Source: Cyclobacteriaceae bacterium (GTDB taxonomy: Bacteria; Bacteroidota; Bacteroidia; Cytophagales; Cyclobacteriaceae). From it: a stretch of DNA of 38,760 bases. Under the pieces are notes generated by a model. The model was not told where the DNA came from and did no database searches. It was given only the letters and a program-made list of their open reading frames with translations. The DNA is taken from contig JAAUQL010000053.1 in the NCBI GenBank assembly GCA_012033595.1, positions 1-38,760 of the forward strand, given 5' to 3'. Below, one piece after another: positions 17,510 through 26,090 of this stretch. Made by a program: the position numbers and the translations under genes. How positions within the stretch are numbered: the stretch's first letter is position 1; every line of letters begins with the position of its first letter.

Positions 17510-18172
17510 ATGATGGAAATCGCCCTCACCTCACTCGACAACCAACAACTATTCACTCTGGCTTCGCGCGTGGAAACGCTGCTTGGCAAGCAAGACACCA
17601 GTGCCCTGGGCATAAAGCCCTACGCCGATAAGTTCTTGTCCAGGTTCTCTGATTATAAAACCTCCTTCGAAAAGCAATCATTGAATACTGAACAAATCGC
17701 CCAAAAAGATGGCGAAAGGGACAATATGTACATCGCCCTAAGAAACCATATCCGCAATTACCACTACCATCCTGAATCTGACAAAAAAGAAAAAGCCAGG
17801 AAGCTGTTGTCCGTGCTCAACCAACATGGCCAACAAGTATATTCAGAAAGCTATAGCGTAGAGACTGCTGCCCTGGAGGCCATCATTTCGGAGTTTGATA
17901 AAAACCAACTGCCTGTTTTGGAAGAACTGCGTGCCACCGAGTGGTTTACAAACTTGAAAAATGCCCAGGCTGATTTTGAAAAAACCGTACTTGGGCATAC
18001 CGAACTAAAGGCAGAAAGCGCCAAAATCGACTCCGCCACCAAAAGCAGGTCGGGTCTTGTGGATGCCCTCAGGAAACTGTTTTTGTTTATGCCTCTTCAT
18101 TACGAAATGACCCAATCTGCACCATTGGGCAGTTTAATTGACCAGCTCCAGATCGAATCTGACAGGATTTAG
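17510..18172 (+). CDS. DUF6261-like helical protein inside the CRISPR-Cas locus
   Basis: The 220-aa protein is predicted to be mostly alpha-helical and soluble, with no signal peptide or membrane segment. Features such as DNMYIALRNHIRNYHYHPES, followed by KARKLLSVL and SYSVETAALEAIISEF, resemble the DUF6261 family, which I know as a Bacteroidota family without a known function. I place it there from memory of the pattern only. It lies between the tracrRNA and cas1 on the cas strand. A strong terminator follows directly, so it is probably its own transcription unit. The start at 17510 gives MMEIALTS. Starting one codon later is equally possible. No nuclease or integrase motif is visible. Confidence 0.6.
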   Translation: MMEIALTSLDNQQLFTLASRVETLLGKQDTSALGIKPYADKFLSRFSDYKTSFEKQSLNTEQIAQKDGERDNMYIALRNHIRNYHYHPESDKKEKARKLLSVLNQHGQQVYSESYSVETAALEAIISEFDKNQLPVLEELRATEWFTNLKNAQADFEKTVLGHTELKAESAKIDSATKSRSGLVDALRKLFLFMPLHYEMTQSAPLGSLIDQLQIESDRI

Positions 18173-18185
18173 CACAGCTTCAACA

Positions 18186-18218
18186 ATGGATCTCTAGATA
18201 TGGGATCCATTTTTTTTT
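18186..18218 (+). terminator. Rho-independent terminator after the DUF6261-like gene
   Basis: A perfect 7-bp stem, ATGGATC (18186-18192) with GATCCAT (18204-18210), has an 11-base loop and is followed by eight T (18211-18218). It lies 14 bases after the stop codon of the 220-aa gene and about 100 bases before cas1. It should separate transcription of cas1-cas2 from the upstream genes. Confidence 0.85.
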
Positions 18219-18319
18219 GATCGACCAACAGCCTTGACGCAGATAATGTAGGGCACACCGACCACCATGTTGACATGGATTATAAAGAAGTCGGAGGCCA
18301 AACATTCAAACTTTTTTTT

Positions 18320-19222
18320 ATGCTCAAGCGAACACTTTTTTTTAGCAATCCCTTTCACTTGTCGGTAAGAGATTGCCAGTTGGTGGCCACACCCAAGCCA
18401 GAGGGCAACCCGCGCACGATACCCATCGAAGACATTGGCTTTGTAGTAATAGATCATGCACAGATTTCCGTGACTCCCGTGCTGCTGGAGCACATGGTTG
18501 CCAACAATGTGGCCGTAATTTTTTGCGATGGGCTCCACCATCCGCAAAGTATGTTGCTCAACCTGAATGGACACCACTTGCAAAACGAACACTTTCGTCA
18601 ACAAATTAGCATTTCGGAGCCTTTGAAAAAAAACCTCTGGAAGCAGACCGTTGAGGCCAAAATCATAAACCAGGCAGCACTACTAAAAAAATTGGGAAAG
18701 GATCACCTGGCGGTAGAGGCCTACGCCAAACAGGTGAAAAGCGGCGATACCGACAACCGCGAGGGTGCTGCGGCTCGCGAATACTGGAAGACGCTGATGG
18801 GGCCGGAATTTACCAGGGCGCGTTTTGGAATGTGGCCCAACCCCCCACTCAACTACGGTTACGCCATTTTGAGAGCTGCTGTGGCACGTGCGCTCGTAGG
18901 CTCGGGCCTGTTGCCCACCCTGGGCATTCACCACCATAGTCGGTACAACGCCTACTGCCTGGCAGATGATATTATGGAACCTTACCGACCCTATGTGGAT
19001 GAAACGGTTTACCACATGTATCTAACCTGCCAAGGCTGCGAATCGCTGACTACGCAACAAAAGGCAGAACTCTTGAACGTACTGACTATAGACGTGGCTT
19101 TCGAGCGCTTTACCCGTCCGTTGATGGTTGGGCTATCACAGACCACCGCCTCATTGACCCGTTGCTATGCCGGCGATGTTCGCAAGATAGCGTACCCCAA
19201 ACTTGACCAGCCCATCACCTGA
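18320..19222 (+). CDS. cas1: CRISPR-associated endonuclease/integrase Cas1 (type II)
   Basis: Cas1 is the integrase that inserts new spacers at the leader-proximal repeat, in complex with Cas2. The 300-aa form starts at the ATG at 18320 (MLKRTLFFSNPFHLSVRDCQ), the usual type II N-terminus. An earlier in-frame ATG at 18275 would add 15 unconserved residues. Metal-binding residues are E148 (in REGAAAREYW), H205 (LGIHHHSRYNAY) and the acidic cluster D217/E220 (LADDIMEPYRP). It lies after the terminator at 18218 and 23 bases before cas2. The site is intact, so adaptation should be possible. Confidence 0.96.
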   Translation: MLKRTLFFSNPFHLSVRDCQLVATPKPEGNPRTIPIEDIGFVVIDHAQISVTPVLLEHMVANNVAVIFCDGLHHPQSMLLNLNGHHLQNEHFRQQISISEPLKKNLWKQTVEAKIINQAALLKKLGKDHLAVEAYAKQVKSGDTDNREGAAAREYWKTLMGPEFTRARFGMWPNPPLNYGYAILRAAVARALVGSGLLPTLGIHHHSRYNAYCLADDIMEPYRPYVDETVYHMYLTCQGCESLTTQQKAELLNVLTIDVAFERFTRPLMVGLSQTTASLTRCYAGDVRKIAYPKLDQPIT

Positions 19223-19245
19223 TAACGTGAACAGGAGACCAAAAC

Positions 19246-19584
19246 ATGGAACAAACCCGTCTTAACGCCTATCATATCATGTGGCTATTTGTGTTTTTTG
19301 ATCTCCCCACCAACACCAAAAAAGAACGGAAGGTGGCGGCACGCTTTCGAAAAGGTCTGCTGCAGGATGGGTTTTCGATGATGCAATTTTCCGTTTATAC
19401 GCGTCACTGTGCCAGTCGTGAGAGCGCCGATGTACACCTGCACCGTGTACGCAGTATGGTACCGGAAAAAGGTCAGGTGAGCATACTCACCGTTACGGAT
19501 AAGCAATACGGCCAGATTGTGAACTATTGGGGTCGAAAAATCAGGGAGTCTGCACCAAGCCCGCAACAATTAGAACTTTTTTGA
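19246..19584 (+). CDS. cas2: CRISPR-associated protein Cas2 (type II)
   Basis: The 112-aa protein is the Cas1 partner in spacer integration. It has the ferredoxin-like beginning HIMWLFVFFDLPTNTKKERK, whose aspartate is the conserved Cas2 residue, then FRKGLLQDGFSMMQFSVYTR and the strand VSILTVTDKQYG. The C-terminus ends PQQLELF. The end of the gene overlaps the start of the leader promoter: the TTTG box lies at 19580-19583. No csn2 or cas4 follows, which fits subtype II-C. Confidence 0.95.
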   Translation: MEQTRLNAYHIMWLFVFFDLPTNTKKERKVAARFRKGLLQDGFSMMQFSVYTRHCASRESADVHLHRVRSMVPEKGQVSILTVTDKQYGQIVNYWGRKIRESAPSPQQLELF

Positions 19585-19612
19585 ACAAATGTTGACTGAT
19601 TTGCTATCTTTG
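19580..19612 (+). promoter_or_regulatory. Bacteroidota-type promoter of the CRISPR leader
   Basis: TTTG at 19580-19583 and TATCTTTG at 19605-19612 match the Bacteroidota -33 TTTG / -7 TAnnTTTG consensus, with 21 bases between. Transcription would start near 19619 and run through about 150 bases of leader into the repeat at 19769. The leader contains a hairpin, GGCTCA (19718-19723) with TGAGCC (19737-19742), and a palindrome AAGCATGCTT (19692-19701). Confidence 0.65.
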
Positions 19613-19768
19613 GCACGTTAAAAGGCCACGTTCTTTGACATAGCAGATCAGGATAAAAAAAACCAAAAGAACAAACTACTTCATAGTAAGGAAGCATGCT
19701 TTTTGCGAATGTAATGCGGCTCAAAATCAAGTAAAATGAGCCATCAAGCATAGATAAGCAGCCCCTAT

Positions 19769-19817
19769 GTTGTGGTTTGATTCAAAATCCAGATAAGGCA
19801 TTAATTGAGGTACTAAC
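19769..19817 (+). CRISPR. Single CRISPR repeat without spacers
   Basis: A roughly 48-49 base unit begins GTTGTGGTTTGATTCAAAAT, continues CCAGATAAGGCATTAATTGA and ends near GGTACTAAC. The 5' part resembles type II-C repeats of Bacteroidota (GTTGTG-TTTG-TT-CAAA), which are often 46-48 bases. It is identified as the repeat because it matches the antirepeat at 17311-17367 in three blocks and lies about 185 bases after cas2 behind a promoter. No second copy or spacer was found in the window. The exact ends are uncertain because there is only one copy. Confidence 0.7.
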
Positions 19818-19825
19818 CCTTCATC

Positions 19826-20820
19826 CTATCCCAACAATTCATCCATCGAATGGCAGTGAAAAGTAGAGATAATGTTGCTGCTGCTGTTTTTGAAATAGTG
19901 TATCATTTTAGCTTCGTCGCTGACCGCGTCCAAAGGTTCGTCGAAGGCAATTTCTATGGCCTGGGCATTTTTGTAATTATAGCTTTGCTTTTGTTTTACG
20001 AGCACATTTTTGATGGCGATGGCTTGCCCTTTTCTATTGAGTGTATTCGAAACGCCCATGATCACCTCCGGGGCTATCTCAAATCCGATGTTGAAAATAT
20101 AGGTTTCCTTTTCGTTCCAGTCTATATTTTCGCATTCTACATACAGGGCACCATCGCGGATGATCATGTATGAGCTTTTGTAGCGATGTCCCAGGGTTTT
20201 GGTTTCGATCACAACGGTGTCGTGGGGGTCTTCGCGTATCACCATGGGCGCTTTGATGAGGATGGGTCTGCCGTCGGGTTTTTGATAATATCGGTAATAA
20301 AACCCGGTAAAATATTTTTGAGCAGCTTGAGGGTTCCGGTTTCGTTGTCGCTGAACTTGCTGTAGCCCAAGCTGCGGGTTTGATCGCCGGGGCCGGGTTT
20401 CATGGCCTTCCATTCGTCCCACTCGTGCATGCCTACGCCCAAAAAAGCCAACAATACATTCAGTTTTTTGTCTTTGGCGTTGCTGTTGTTCCAATAGCCC
20501 TGCAAGGTTTTGCCGCTGATCCAGTTATAGGGTTTTTGGTTGTTTATATTTTTTAGATGTTCGATAAAATCGTCTGTATTGTTGAGTTGATATTTGAATT
20601 TGATGTTTTCGAATTCATCCTGGCCCAAAAGCAAAAAGTCTTTGACCAGGTAAGGCATTTCCATTACTTTTTGGGTGGTCACCTGGTTGATCTTGCGGGC
20701 TATGCGCTCAAAAACCGTCCGGGTAAAGTTGCCCCAGTCGCCGTTTATCCCATTGACTCCGGTGATGTTTTTGATGACCGGTGAGTTTTCTATTTCCAAC
20801 TTTATCCTGCGCGAAATCAT
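19826..20820 (-). CDS. Uncharacterised Bacteroidota protein, frameshifted, next to the CRISPR repeat
   Basis: The protein would be about 331 aa but is split over two frames. The first (from the ATG at 20820) contains a short helical motif, SGKTLQGYWNNSNAKDKKLN then VLLAFLGVGMHEWDEWK (about 100-140). This is like small HTH-type modules found in Bacteroidota signalling proteins. It then leaves the natural path after KNILPGF. The other frame continues as YYRYYQKPDGRPILIKAPMV with a beta-rich C-terminal domain ending HCHSMDELLG. One extra T in the T4 run opposite 20299-20302 joins them. I do not recognise the C-terminal domain. The stop lies 9 bases from the CRISPR repeat on the facing strand. 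Confidence 0.6.
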
Positions 20821-21049
20821 ACGTATTGTAGGCGTTTTGCCTCTGATGTAAGGGCGAACTTAATCTGCCGGAGGTGAATTTCAAAGATATTACCTACATA
20901 AGAACAAACATTTGACTAAGATATGACTTTCTGTTGCTTATAAACTCTTGCTGTTTAAGCAGTTGTTCGCAGCTCAAATTTATTATTTGACTGATTTTAA
21001 TATTCTTATGACTGACTTAATATAGCATCTCAAATTAAACTTATACGAT

Positions 21050-24000
21050 ATGAAGATGAAATTTACACCACTTTTCCTACTGGTGCTTTGTCTGGCCACC
21101 ACATTGGCATCGGGTCAGACCAGCCAAATCAGCGGGAAAATCACCTCCGAAGAGGGCGATCCTCTACCGGGGGCATCTATTCAGGTAATGGGCACCATGG
21201 TAGGCACAGTCACCAACCTCGATGGCAAGTACGTTCTGGAGACTCCGTCTTATGCCACCAAACTTATTATATCTTATATCGGCTACGAAACAGCCGAAGT
21301 AGAAATTGGCGACCGCAGCGTGATCGACTATCAGCTATATCCCGATATTCAGCAGTTGGGGGAGATCGTAGTTACAGCCATGGGTCTGGAGCAGGAAAAA
21401 CGATCGCTGGGATATGCGGTAGCAGAGTTAGGTTCGAAAGAAATCACACAGTCAAAGCAGCCCAACGTAGTCAACGCTTTGGCAGGCCAGGTTTCAGGTG
21501 TTCAGATCACCAATAGTGGAGGTGCGCCTGGGATGAGTTCACGCATTATTATCAGGGGAATTACCTCACTGAATCCGAATGCCGACAATCAACCTCTTTT
21601 TGTGGTAGATGGAGTGCCAATCGACAACTCAACCAGCGAATCAGTTGACAATACCCCGAGAGGGCTAAGCAATCGCGCGGCCGACATCAACCCCAATGAC
21701 ATAGAAAATATTTCGGTGCTCAAAGGAGCGGCAGCTACTGCTTTGTACGGCGTAAGGGCTGCTAACGGCGCAGTGATTATTACCACCAAAAAAGGAAAAC
21801 GAGGGGCTGTTTCCATCAATGTGAAAAGCTCTGTCGGGTTTGACCAAATCAACAAATACCCGGATTTTCAAGAACAATATGGCCAGGGATTTTCCGGCGA
21901 TTATTCTACAGACAGCTTTTGGCCAAGTTGGGGCGCTCCGATTGTTGCAGGGCAGGTTATTGATCCGAGCTATAAGTTTTATGACAACACCAGAAACGTG
22001 ATGCAGACTGGCAAGCAGTTCGATAATTACATTAGCGTGTCTGGCGGTGATGATTACACCACCTTTTTTGGATCGGTTTCCAATTTTCAGCAAGAAGGAG
22101 TTATACCCTTCAGTACCTGGGACAGAACTTCGGTCAAGCTCTCAGGCGATGTCAAAGTAAGTGATAAGTTCAATTTTTCCGGCTCGCTCAATTATATCAA
22201 ATCAGGAGGTGACCGTGTACCACACGACAGGATCATGGAAACACTTATGTATTGGGCAGTGACCCAAGATGCGACTGACTACCTCAATCCTGATGGCACA
22301 CAAAAGACCTATGGCAATTCGAACCCGCTATACGCAGCCAGATTTTGGACCTACGAGGACGATGTGAACCGCATGATCGGCAACATCAACCTCAACTATA
22401 AGCCATTGGACTGGTTGGCGATTTCCTATAGACTGGGCACAGATTACTACAGTGACCAACGCACCGAAATAGAGCCAGGACCAATAGGCGCCGAAAATGA
22501 GGTGCCCATCAGCAGCACCGGATTTATTGAAGAAACCCGTATCAATAGCCGCGACATCAACTCCACGCTTAATCTTACCATCAATAAAAAATTTAATGAG
22601 CGGTTTTCGAGTATTTTGCGCATCGGTCAAGACCTTTTCGACCGTAGCAGCAACAGTCTCGTAGCCACAGGAAATGAATTTGATATCCCTCTTTTTTATC
22701 ATATGAGCAACACAAAAGAGTTGCTGAATTCACAGTCCAAAAGTCAGAGAAGGCTCATCGGCGTTTATGGTGATTTGATGTTGAACTTCGATGATATGCT
22801 GTATCTCAACTTTACCGGACGAAATGACTGGACATCCACTTTGGCCAAGGCCAACAGGAGCTTTTTCTATCCATCTGTCAGCCTGGGCTTTGTTTTTGAT
22901 GAGGTTTTGAACTTGCCCACTGCGGTATCTTATAGTAAATTCAGAGCCTCTTTCGCAGAAGTAGGAAAAGATGCATCGCCTTACCAGACCGCAAAGACTT
23001 ATGAATCGGCCAGCGGTTTTCCGCTTAACGGCGAACTGGGCTATACCAGATCCAACGTGCTGGGTTCTCCCGAACTGAGGCCGGAGCGTACTACATCACT
23101 TGAGTTTGGTTTGGAAGCGAGCTTTTTACAGAATCGTCTCGGATTCGACCTCACCTGGTACCAATCCAATAGCAAAGACCAGATTATACCTGTGCCGGTG
23201 TCCAATGCCACTGGTTTTACACGACTGGTGACCAATGCAGGAGAACTTGAAAACAAAGGCATTGAACTTGTCTTAAATGGCACGCCAATCAGCACATTAG
23301 ACTTCGAATGGGATATAAGACTCAATTTTACCAGAAACAGTAATACTGTAGTTTCTATTCGTGAGGGAATTGAATCAATACCAGTGGGCAGTCAGTTTGG
23401 CTATGTAGGAGCCACCACCTCCATGATTTTAAATGAAGGAGATCCCTACGGCAATCTGTATGGCACCAGCTATGAGCGCTACTACGCCGATGGTAAACCC
23501 GAAGAACTCGAAGAGCTCGATAGGGATTTGCCCCTACTGATCGACGATGATGGTTTTCCGACGCGCAACGGAGACCAATTAATCATAGGAAATGCACAAC
23601 CAAAATGGATGGCCGGACTATCCAACTCTTTTACTTACAAAGGCATCAACTTGTCCTTCCTCATAGATGTGCGTTACGGAATAGACCAATTTGACCAATA
23701 TGGCAATTTTTACTCAGCGTTTGGATTTTTAGATTATTCACTCAATCGAAATGATGTGGTCATTTTTGATGGTTTCCTGGAAAACGGCAGCGCAAACACC
23801 AAGCCGGTATGGCTTGGTCAGGGGCTTGGCCCCGACTATGCCAACTATGGCCCAGGTTTTTATCGCAATGATTATCGTGGTGTTTCGGAAAATTTCGTAA
23901 AAGATGCCTCCTTTATCAAGCTTAGAAATATAACCCTGGGCTATGACCTGCCGGCTTCCTTGCTCGATTCCACCCCAATCAAAGGGGTAAATTTCTCGAT

Positions 24001-24151
24001 ATCGGCCAACAACATCCTGCTCTGGACGCCATGGAAGGGTTTTGATCCCGAATCCTTTAGTGCAGGAGCCAGTGGCAATGCCACCGCCTTTACCGGGCTG
24101 GGTTATCCAGGTGTTCAAAGCTATTTCTTCACCCTCAATCTTACTTTCTAA
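21050..24151 (+). CDS. SusC/RagA family TonB-dependent outer-membrane receptor
   Basis: The 1033-aa protein imports large ligands across the outer membrane with SusD and TonB energy. It has a signal peptide (MKMKFTPLFLLVLCLATTLA), a carboxypeptidase-D-like regulatory domain (about 26-105, ISGKITSEEGDPLPGASIQV), a plug domain with the SusC motifs IIIRGITSLNPNADNQPLFV and VDGVPIDN (about 165-195), and a 22-strand type barrel to the C-terminal YFFTLNLTF. The length is typical. Its stop shares a base with the SusD start (TAATG). The ligand is not coded in the sequence. Downstream genes suggest peptidoglycan peptides. Confidence 0.95.
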   Translation: MKMKFTPLFLLVLCLATTLASGQTSQISGKITSEEGDPLPGASIQVMGTMVGTVTNLDGKYVLETPSYATKLIISYIGYETAEVEIGDRSVIDYQLYPDIQQLGEIVVTAMGLEQEKRSLGYAVAELGSKEITQSKQPNVVNALAGQVSGVQITNSGGAPGMSSRIIIRGITSLNPNADNQPLFVVDGVPIDNSTSESVDNTPRGLSNRAADINPNDIENISVLKGAAATALYGVRAANGAVIITTKKGKRGAVSINVKSSVGFDQINKYPDFQEQYGQGFSGDYSTDSFWPSWGAPIVAGQVIDPSYKFYDNTRNVMQTGKQFDNYISVSGGDDYTTFFGSVSNFQQEGVIPFSTWDRTSVKLSGDVKVSDKFNFSGSLNYIKSGGDRVPHDRIMETLMYWAVTQDATDYLNPDGTQKTYGNSNPLYAARFWTYEDDVNRMIGNINLNYKPLDWLAISYRLGTDYYSDQRTEIEPGPIGAENEVPISSTGFIEETRINSRDINSTLNLTINKKFNERFSSILRIGQDLFDRSSNSLVATGNEFDIPLFYHMSNTKELLNSQSKSQRRLIGVYGDLMLNFDDMLYLNFTGRNDWTSTLAKANRSFFYPSVSLGFVFDEVLNLPTAVSYSKFRASFAEVGKDASPYQTAKTYESASGFPLNGELGYTRSNVLGSPELRPERTTSLEFGLEASFLQNRLGFDLTWYQSNSKDQIIPVPVSNATGFTRLVTNAGELENKGIELVLNGTPISTLDFEWDIRLNFTRNSNTVVSIREGIESIPVGSQFGYVGATTSMILNEGDPYGNLYGTSYERYYADGKPEELEELDRDLPLLIDDDGFPTRNGDQLIIGNAQPKWMAGLSNSFTYKGINLSFLIDVRYGIDQFDQYGNFYSAFGFLDYSLNRNDVVIFDGFLENGSANTKPVWLGQGLGPDYANYGPGFYRNDYRGVSENFVKDASFIKLRNITLGYDLPASLLDSTPIKGVNFSISANNILLWTPWKGFDPESFSAGASGNATAFTGLGYPGVQSYFFTLNLTF

Positions 24152-25581
24152 TGCTGACGAAAATGAAATATAAAAATAAATCAGTGGCCATTTTGCTTGC
24201 TTTGGTGTTTCTTCCTATGATAAATGGGTGCGAAAGTTACCTTGACATCAATAAAGACCCCAATAACCCGACTACCGCACCAATAACCGGACTATTAGCC
24301 CATGCAAGCTTCGAAACAGGTGACAACGTGCAAAATATCAGCAATATCACCTCTTATTATATGCAATACCTCGCCTCTCCAAATGCGGCAAGTTCATCAG
24401 ATACTCAGGAACCTGTACCTTATGACCAAACCTGGTTTGAGCTGTATGATGTAATGACCGATCTTAGCGATCTGGAAGTTCAGGCTGGGGAGCTAAATGC
24501 CAGAAACTATTTGGGCATTGCCAAAATCCTTAAGGCCATCAACCTCGGATTAACCATCGATCTCTGGGGCAATATTCCTTATACTGAAGCTTTTTTTGCC
24601 GAAACCCTTACCCCGGCTTATGATAGTGATCAGGTTTTGTACGATACCCTCCAGCAACTCCTGGATGAAGCCATTGTTATGCTGGGCTCTGGTGAGTTTA
24701 CTTTTGAGGTGGGCAATGATGATTTTATTTACGAAGGCGACATTGATCTATGGATCAAAACCGCTCATGCCCTCAAGGCACGATATCTTTTGCACCTGAG
24801 CAAGACTCCGGAATTTAATGCCGCCAACGTGCTGTCCGCAATCGACAAATCCTATGCCGACAATGTAGAAGATGCCACCGTGAGTTATTTCGAAGAACAG
24901 ATCAATCCATGGGCTTCGGTTGCTCAGGCAAACGATGCCTTAATCTTGGGTGGCTGGATATCTGAGCAGCTCGTGGAGGCCATGGATGGCACTTCATATG
25001 GAGTGGTTGATCCCAGGATGCCTTACATGTTTGGAGAAACTGAAAATGGTGAATTTGTAGGTACAGAAAATGGTGCCGGACGAGGTGATGCCCCTGAGCA
25101 AGGCGCCAGAAGCACCCTGGTGCTGGGAACCTACTATTCGAGTCGTACCTCGCCGTTGGAAATTATCACCTATGCAGAATGTAAATTTATCGAGGCAGAA
25201 GCTGCTTTGGCTACAAATCCCGCCAGGGCTTACAATGCATATTTGAATGGAATTATAGCACACATGGAAAAGGTAGGAGTAGAGTCAGACGAAATCCAAG
25301 CTTATATTTCAAATCCTGCTGTTGCAGTGGGGGCAGGGGCGCTCACCAGCGATCTGATCATGAAGGAAAAATACCTGGCCATGTTCTTAAACCCCGAATC
25401 GTGGGTCGACGGACGCAGATATGACTATAATTATAAGGACATGACCGCTCCACAAAACCTCAATCCTAACCTTGGTGGCCAGTTTCTGAGAAGATTGATT
25501 TATCCAGAATCTGAAACTCAGCGCAATGGATTGAACGTGCCAAATGTAAATCTCCTGAATCGTTTATGGTGGGACAAATAG
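24151..25581 (+). CDS. SusD/RagB family lipoprotein
   Basis: The 476-aa surface lipoprotein caps the SusC channel and binds ligand. The lipoprotein signal has a lipobox with Cys in LPMINGCES at about residue 27. The family features are YLDINKDPNNPTT, tetratricopeptide-like helices and LGLTIDLWGNIPYTEAFF. The C-terminus has GRRYDYNYKDM and a terminal WW. It overlaps the susC stop by one base, so the two are translationally coupled. A second in-frame ATG at 24163 (MKYKNKS) is an equally good start. The family resembles the SusD/RagB-like branch often found with peptide or amino-sugar genes. Confidence 0.93.
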   Translation: MLTKMKYKNKSVAILLALVFLPMINGCESYLDINKDPNNPTTAPITGLLAHASFETGDNVQNISNITSYYMQYLASPNAASSSDTQEPVPYDQTWFELYDVMTDLSDLEVQAGELNARNYLGIAKILKAINLGLTIDLWGNIPYTEAFFAETLTPAYDSDQVLYDTLQQLLDEAIVMLGSGEFTFEVGNDDFIYEGDIDLWIKTAHALKARYLLHLSKTPEFNAANVLSAIDKSYADNVEDATVSYFEEQINPWASVAQANDALILGGWISEQLVEAMDGTSYGVVDPRMPYMFGETENGEFVGTENGAGRGDAPEQGARSTLVLGTYYSSRTSPLEIITYAECKFIEAEAALATNPARAYNAYLNGIIAHMEKVGVESDEIQAYISNPAVAVGAGALTSDLIMKEKYLAMFLNPESWVDGRRYDYNYKDMTAPQNLNPNLGGQFLRRLIYPESETQRNGLNVPNVNLLNRLWWDK

Positions 25582-25601
25582 TTTAATTTAATAATATACT
25601 G

Positions 25602-26024
25602 ATGATGAACATATTCAAAAACATACAAATGATACTCATGGCCACGACTATTGTGATGGCCTCTGCATGCGTAGAAAACACGGTAGTGCCAGATTATGAA
25701 CTGGTAGGAAGCTCTTACGCTACTATAGTGAACCTGAAAGTGTCTAATGACGAACCGATTGCAGGTGAAAGTGTTGAAATATCCATCACTTACGTCAACT
25801 ACGATAAAGATCCATTGCTTCAATTAACCTTCGAAAGCGAAGTCGATGGTGGAGCCAGGACTACATTGAGTACAATTGATGAGCGTGATGCAGCCAAAAA
25901 TGCTGAAATCACCCATAAACTTACTTATATCGTTCCAGATGGCGAAGATGTTAATATTTATGCGGTGCTACAATCACAAAAAGAGTTTCCGCAAATTGAA
26001 ATGGTATCTCTGGAAATCAAGTAG
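25602..26024 (+). CDS. Small lipoprotein of the SusCD operon, possibly immunoglobulin-like fold
   Basis: The 140-aa protein starts with a lipoprotein signal (MILMATTIVMASACVENTVV, Cys in the lipobox). The rest is a beta-rich sequence without cysteine: IVNLKVSNDEPIAGESVEIS, later LTYIVPDGEDVNIYAVLQS. The pattern suggests a single beta-sandwich domain like those of SusE/F-type surface lipoproteins. It follows susD by 20 bases and precedes the LD-carboxypeptidase, so it is part of the same operon. It may help bind the ligand at the cell surface. That is inferred from position; I do not recognise the family. Confidence 0.7.
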   Translation: MMNIFKNIQMILMATTIVMASACVENTVVPDYELVGSSYATIVNLKVSNDEPIAGESVEISITYVNYDKDPLLQLTFESEVDGGARTTLSTIDERDAAKNAEITHKLTYIVPDGEDVNIYAVLQSQKEFPQIEMVSLEIK

Positions 26025-26090
26025 CAATTTACTTCACTCATAAAGGTGGAAGGGACGAAACATTCCCTCCACACCTTTTCATTACTAAAC

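Noticed and set aside
19585-19768. Further CRISPR repeats or spacers between cas2 and the single repeat
   Set aside because: I searched for GTTGTGG, CAGATAAGG and TACTAAC blocks and found no second copy, so the stretch is treated as leader.
19585-20820. csn2 or cas4 gene that would change the subtype
   Set aside because: No such gene follows cas2. The next gene lies on the other strand and has no similarity to either, so subtype II-C stands.
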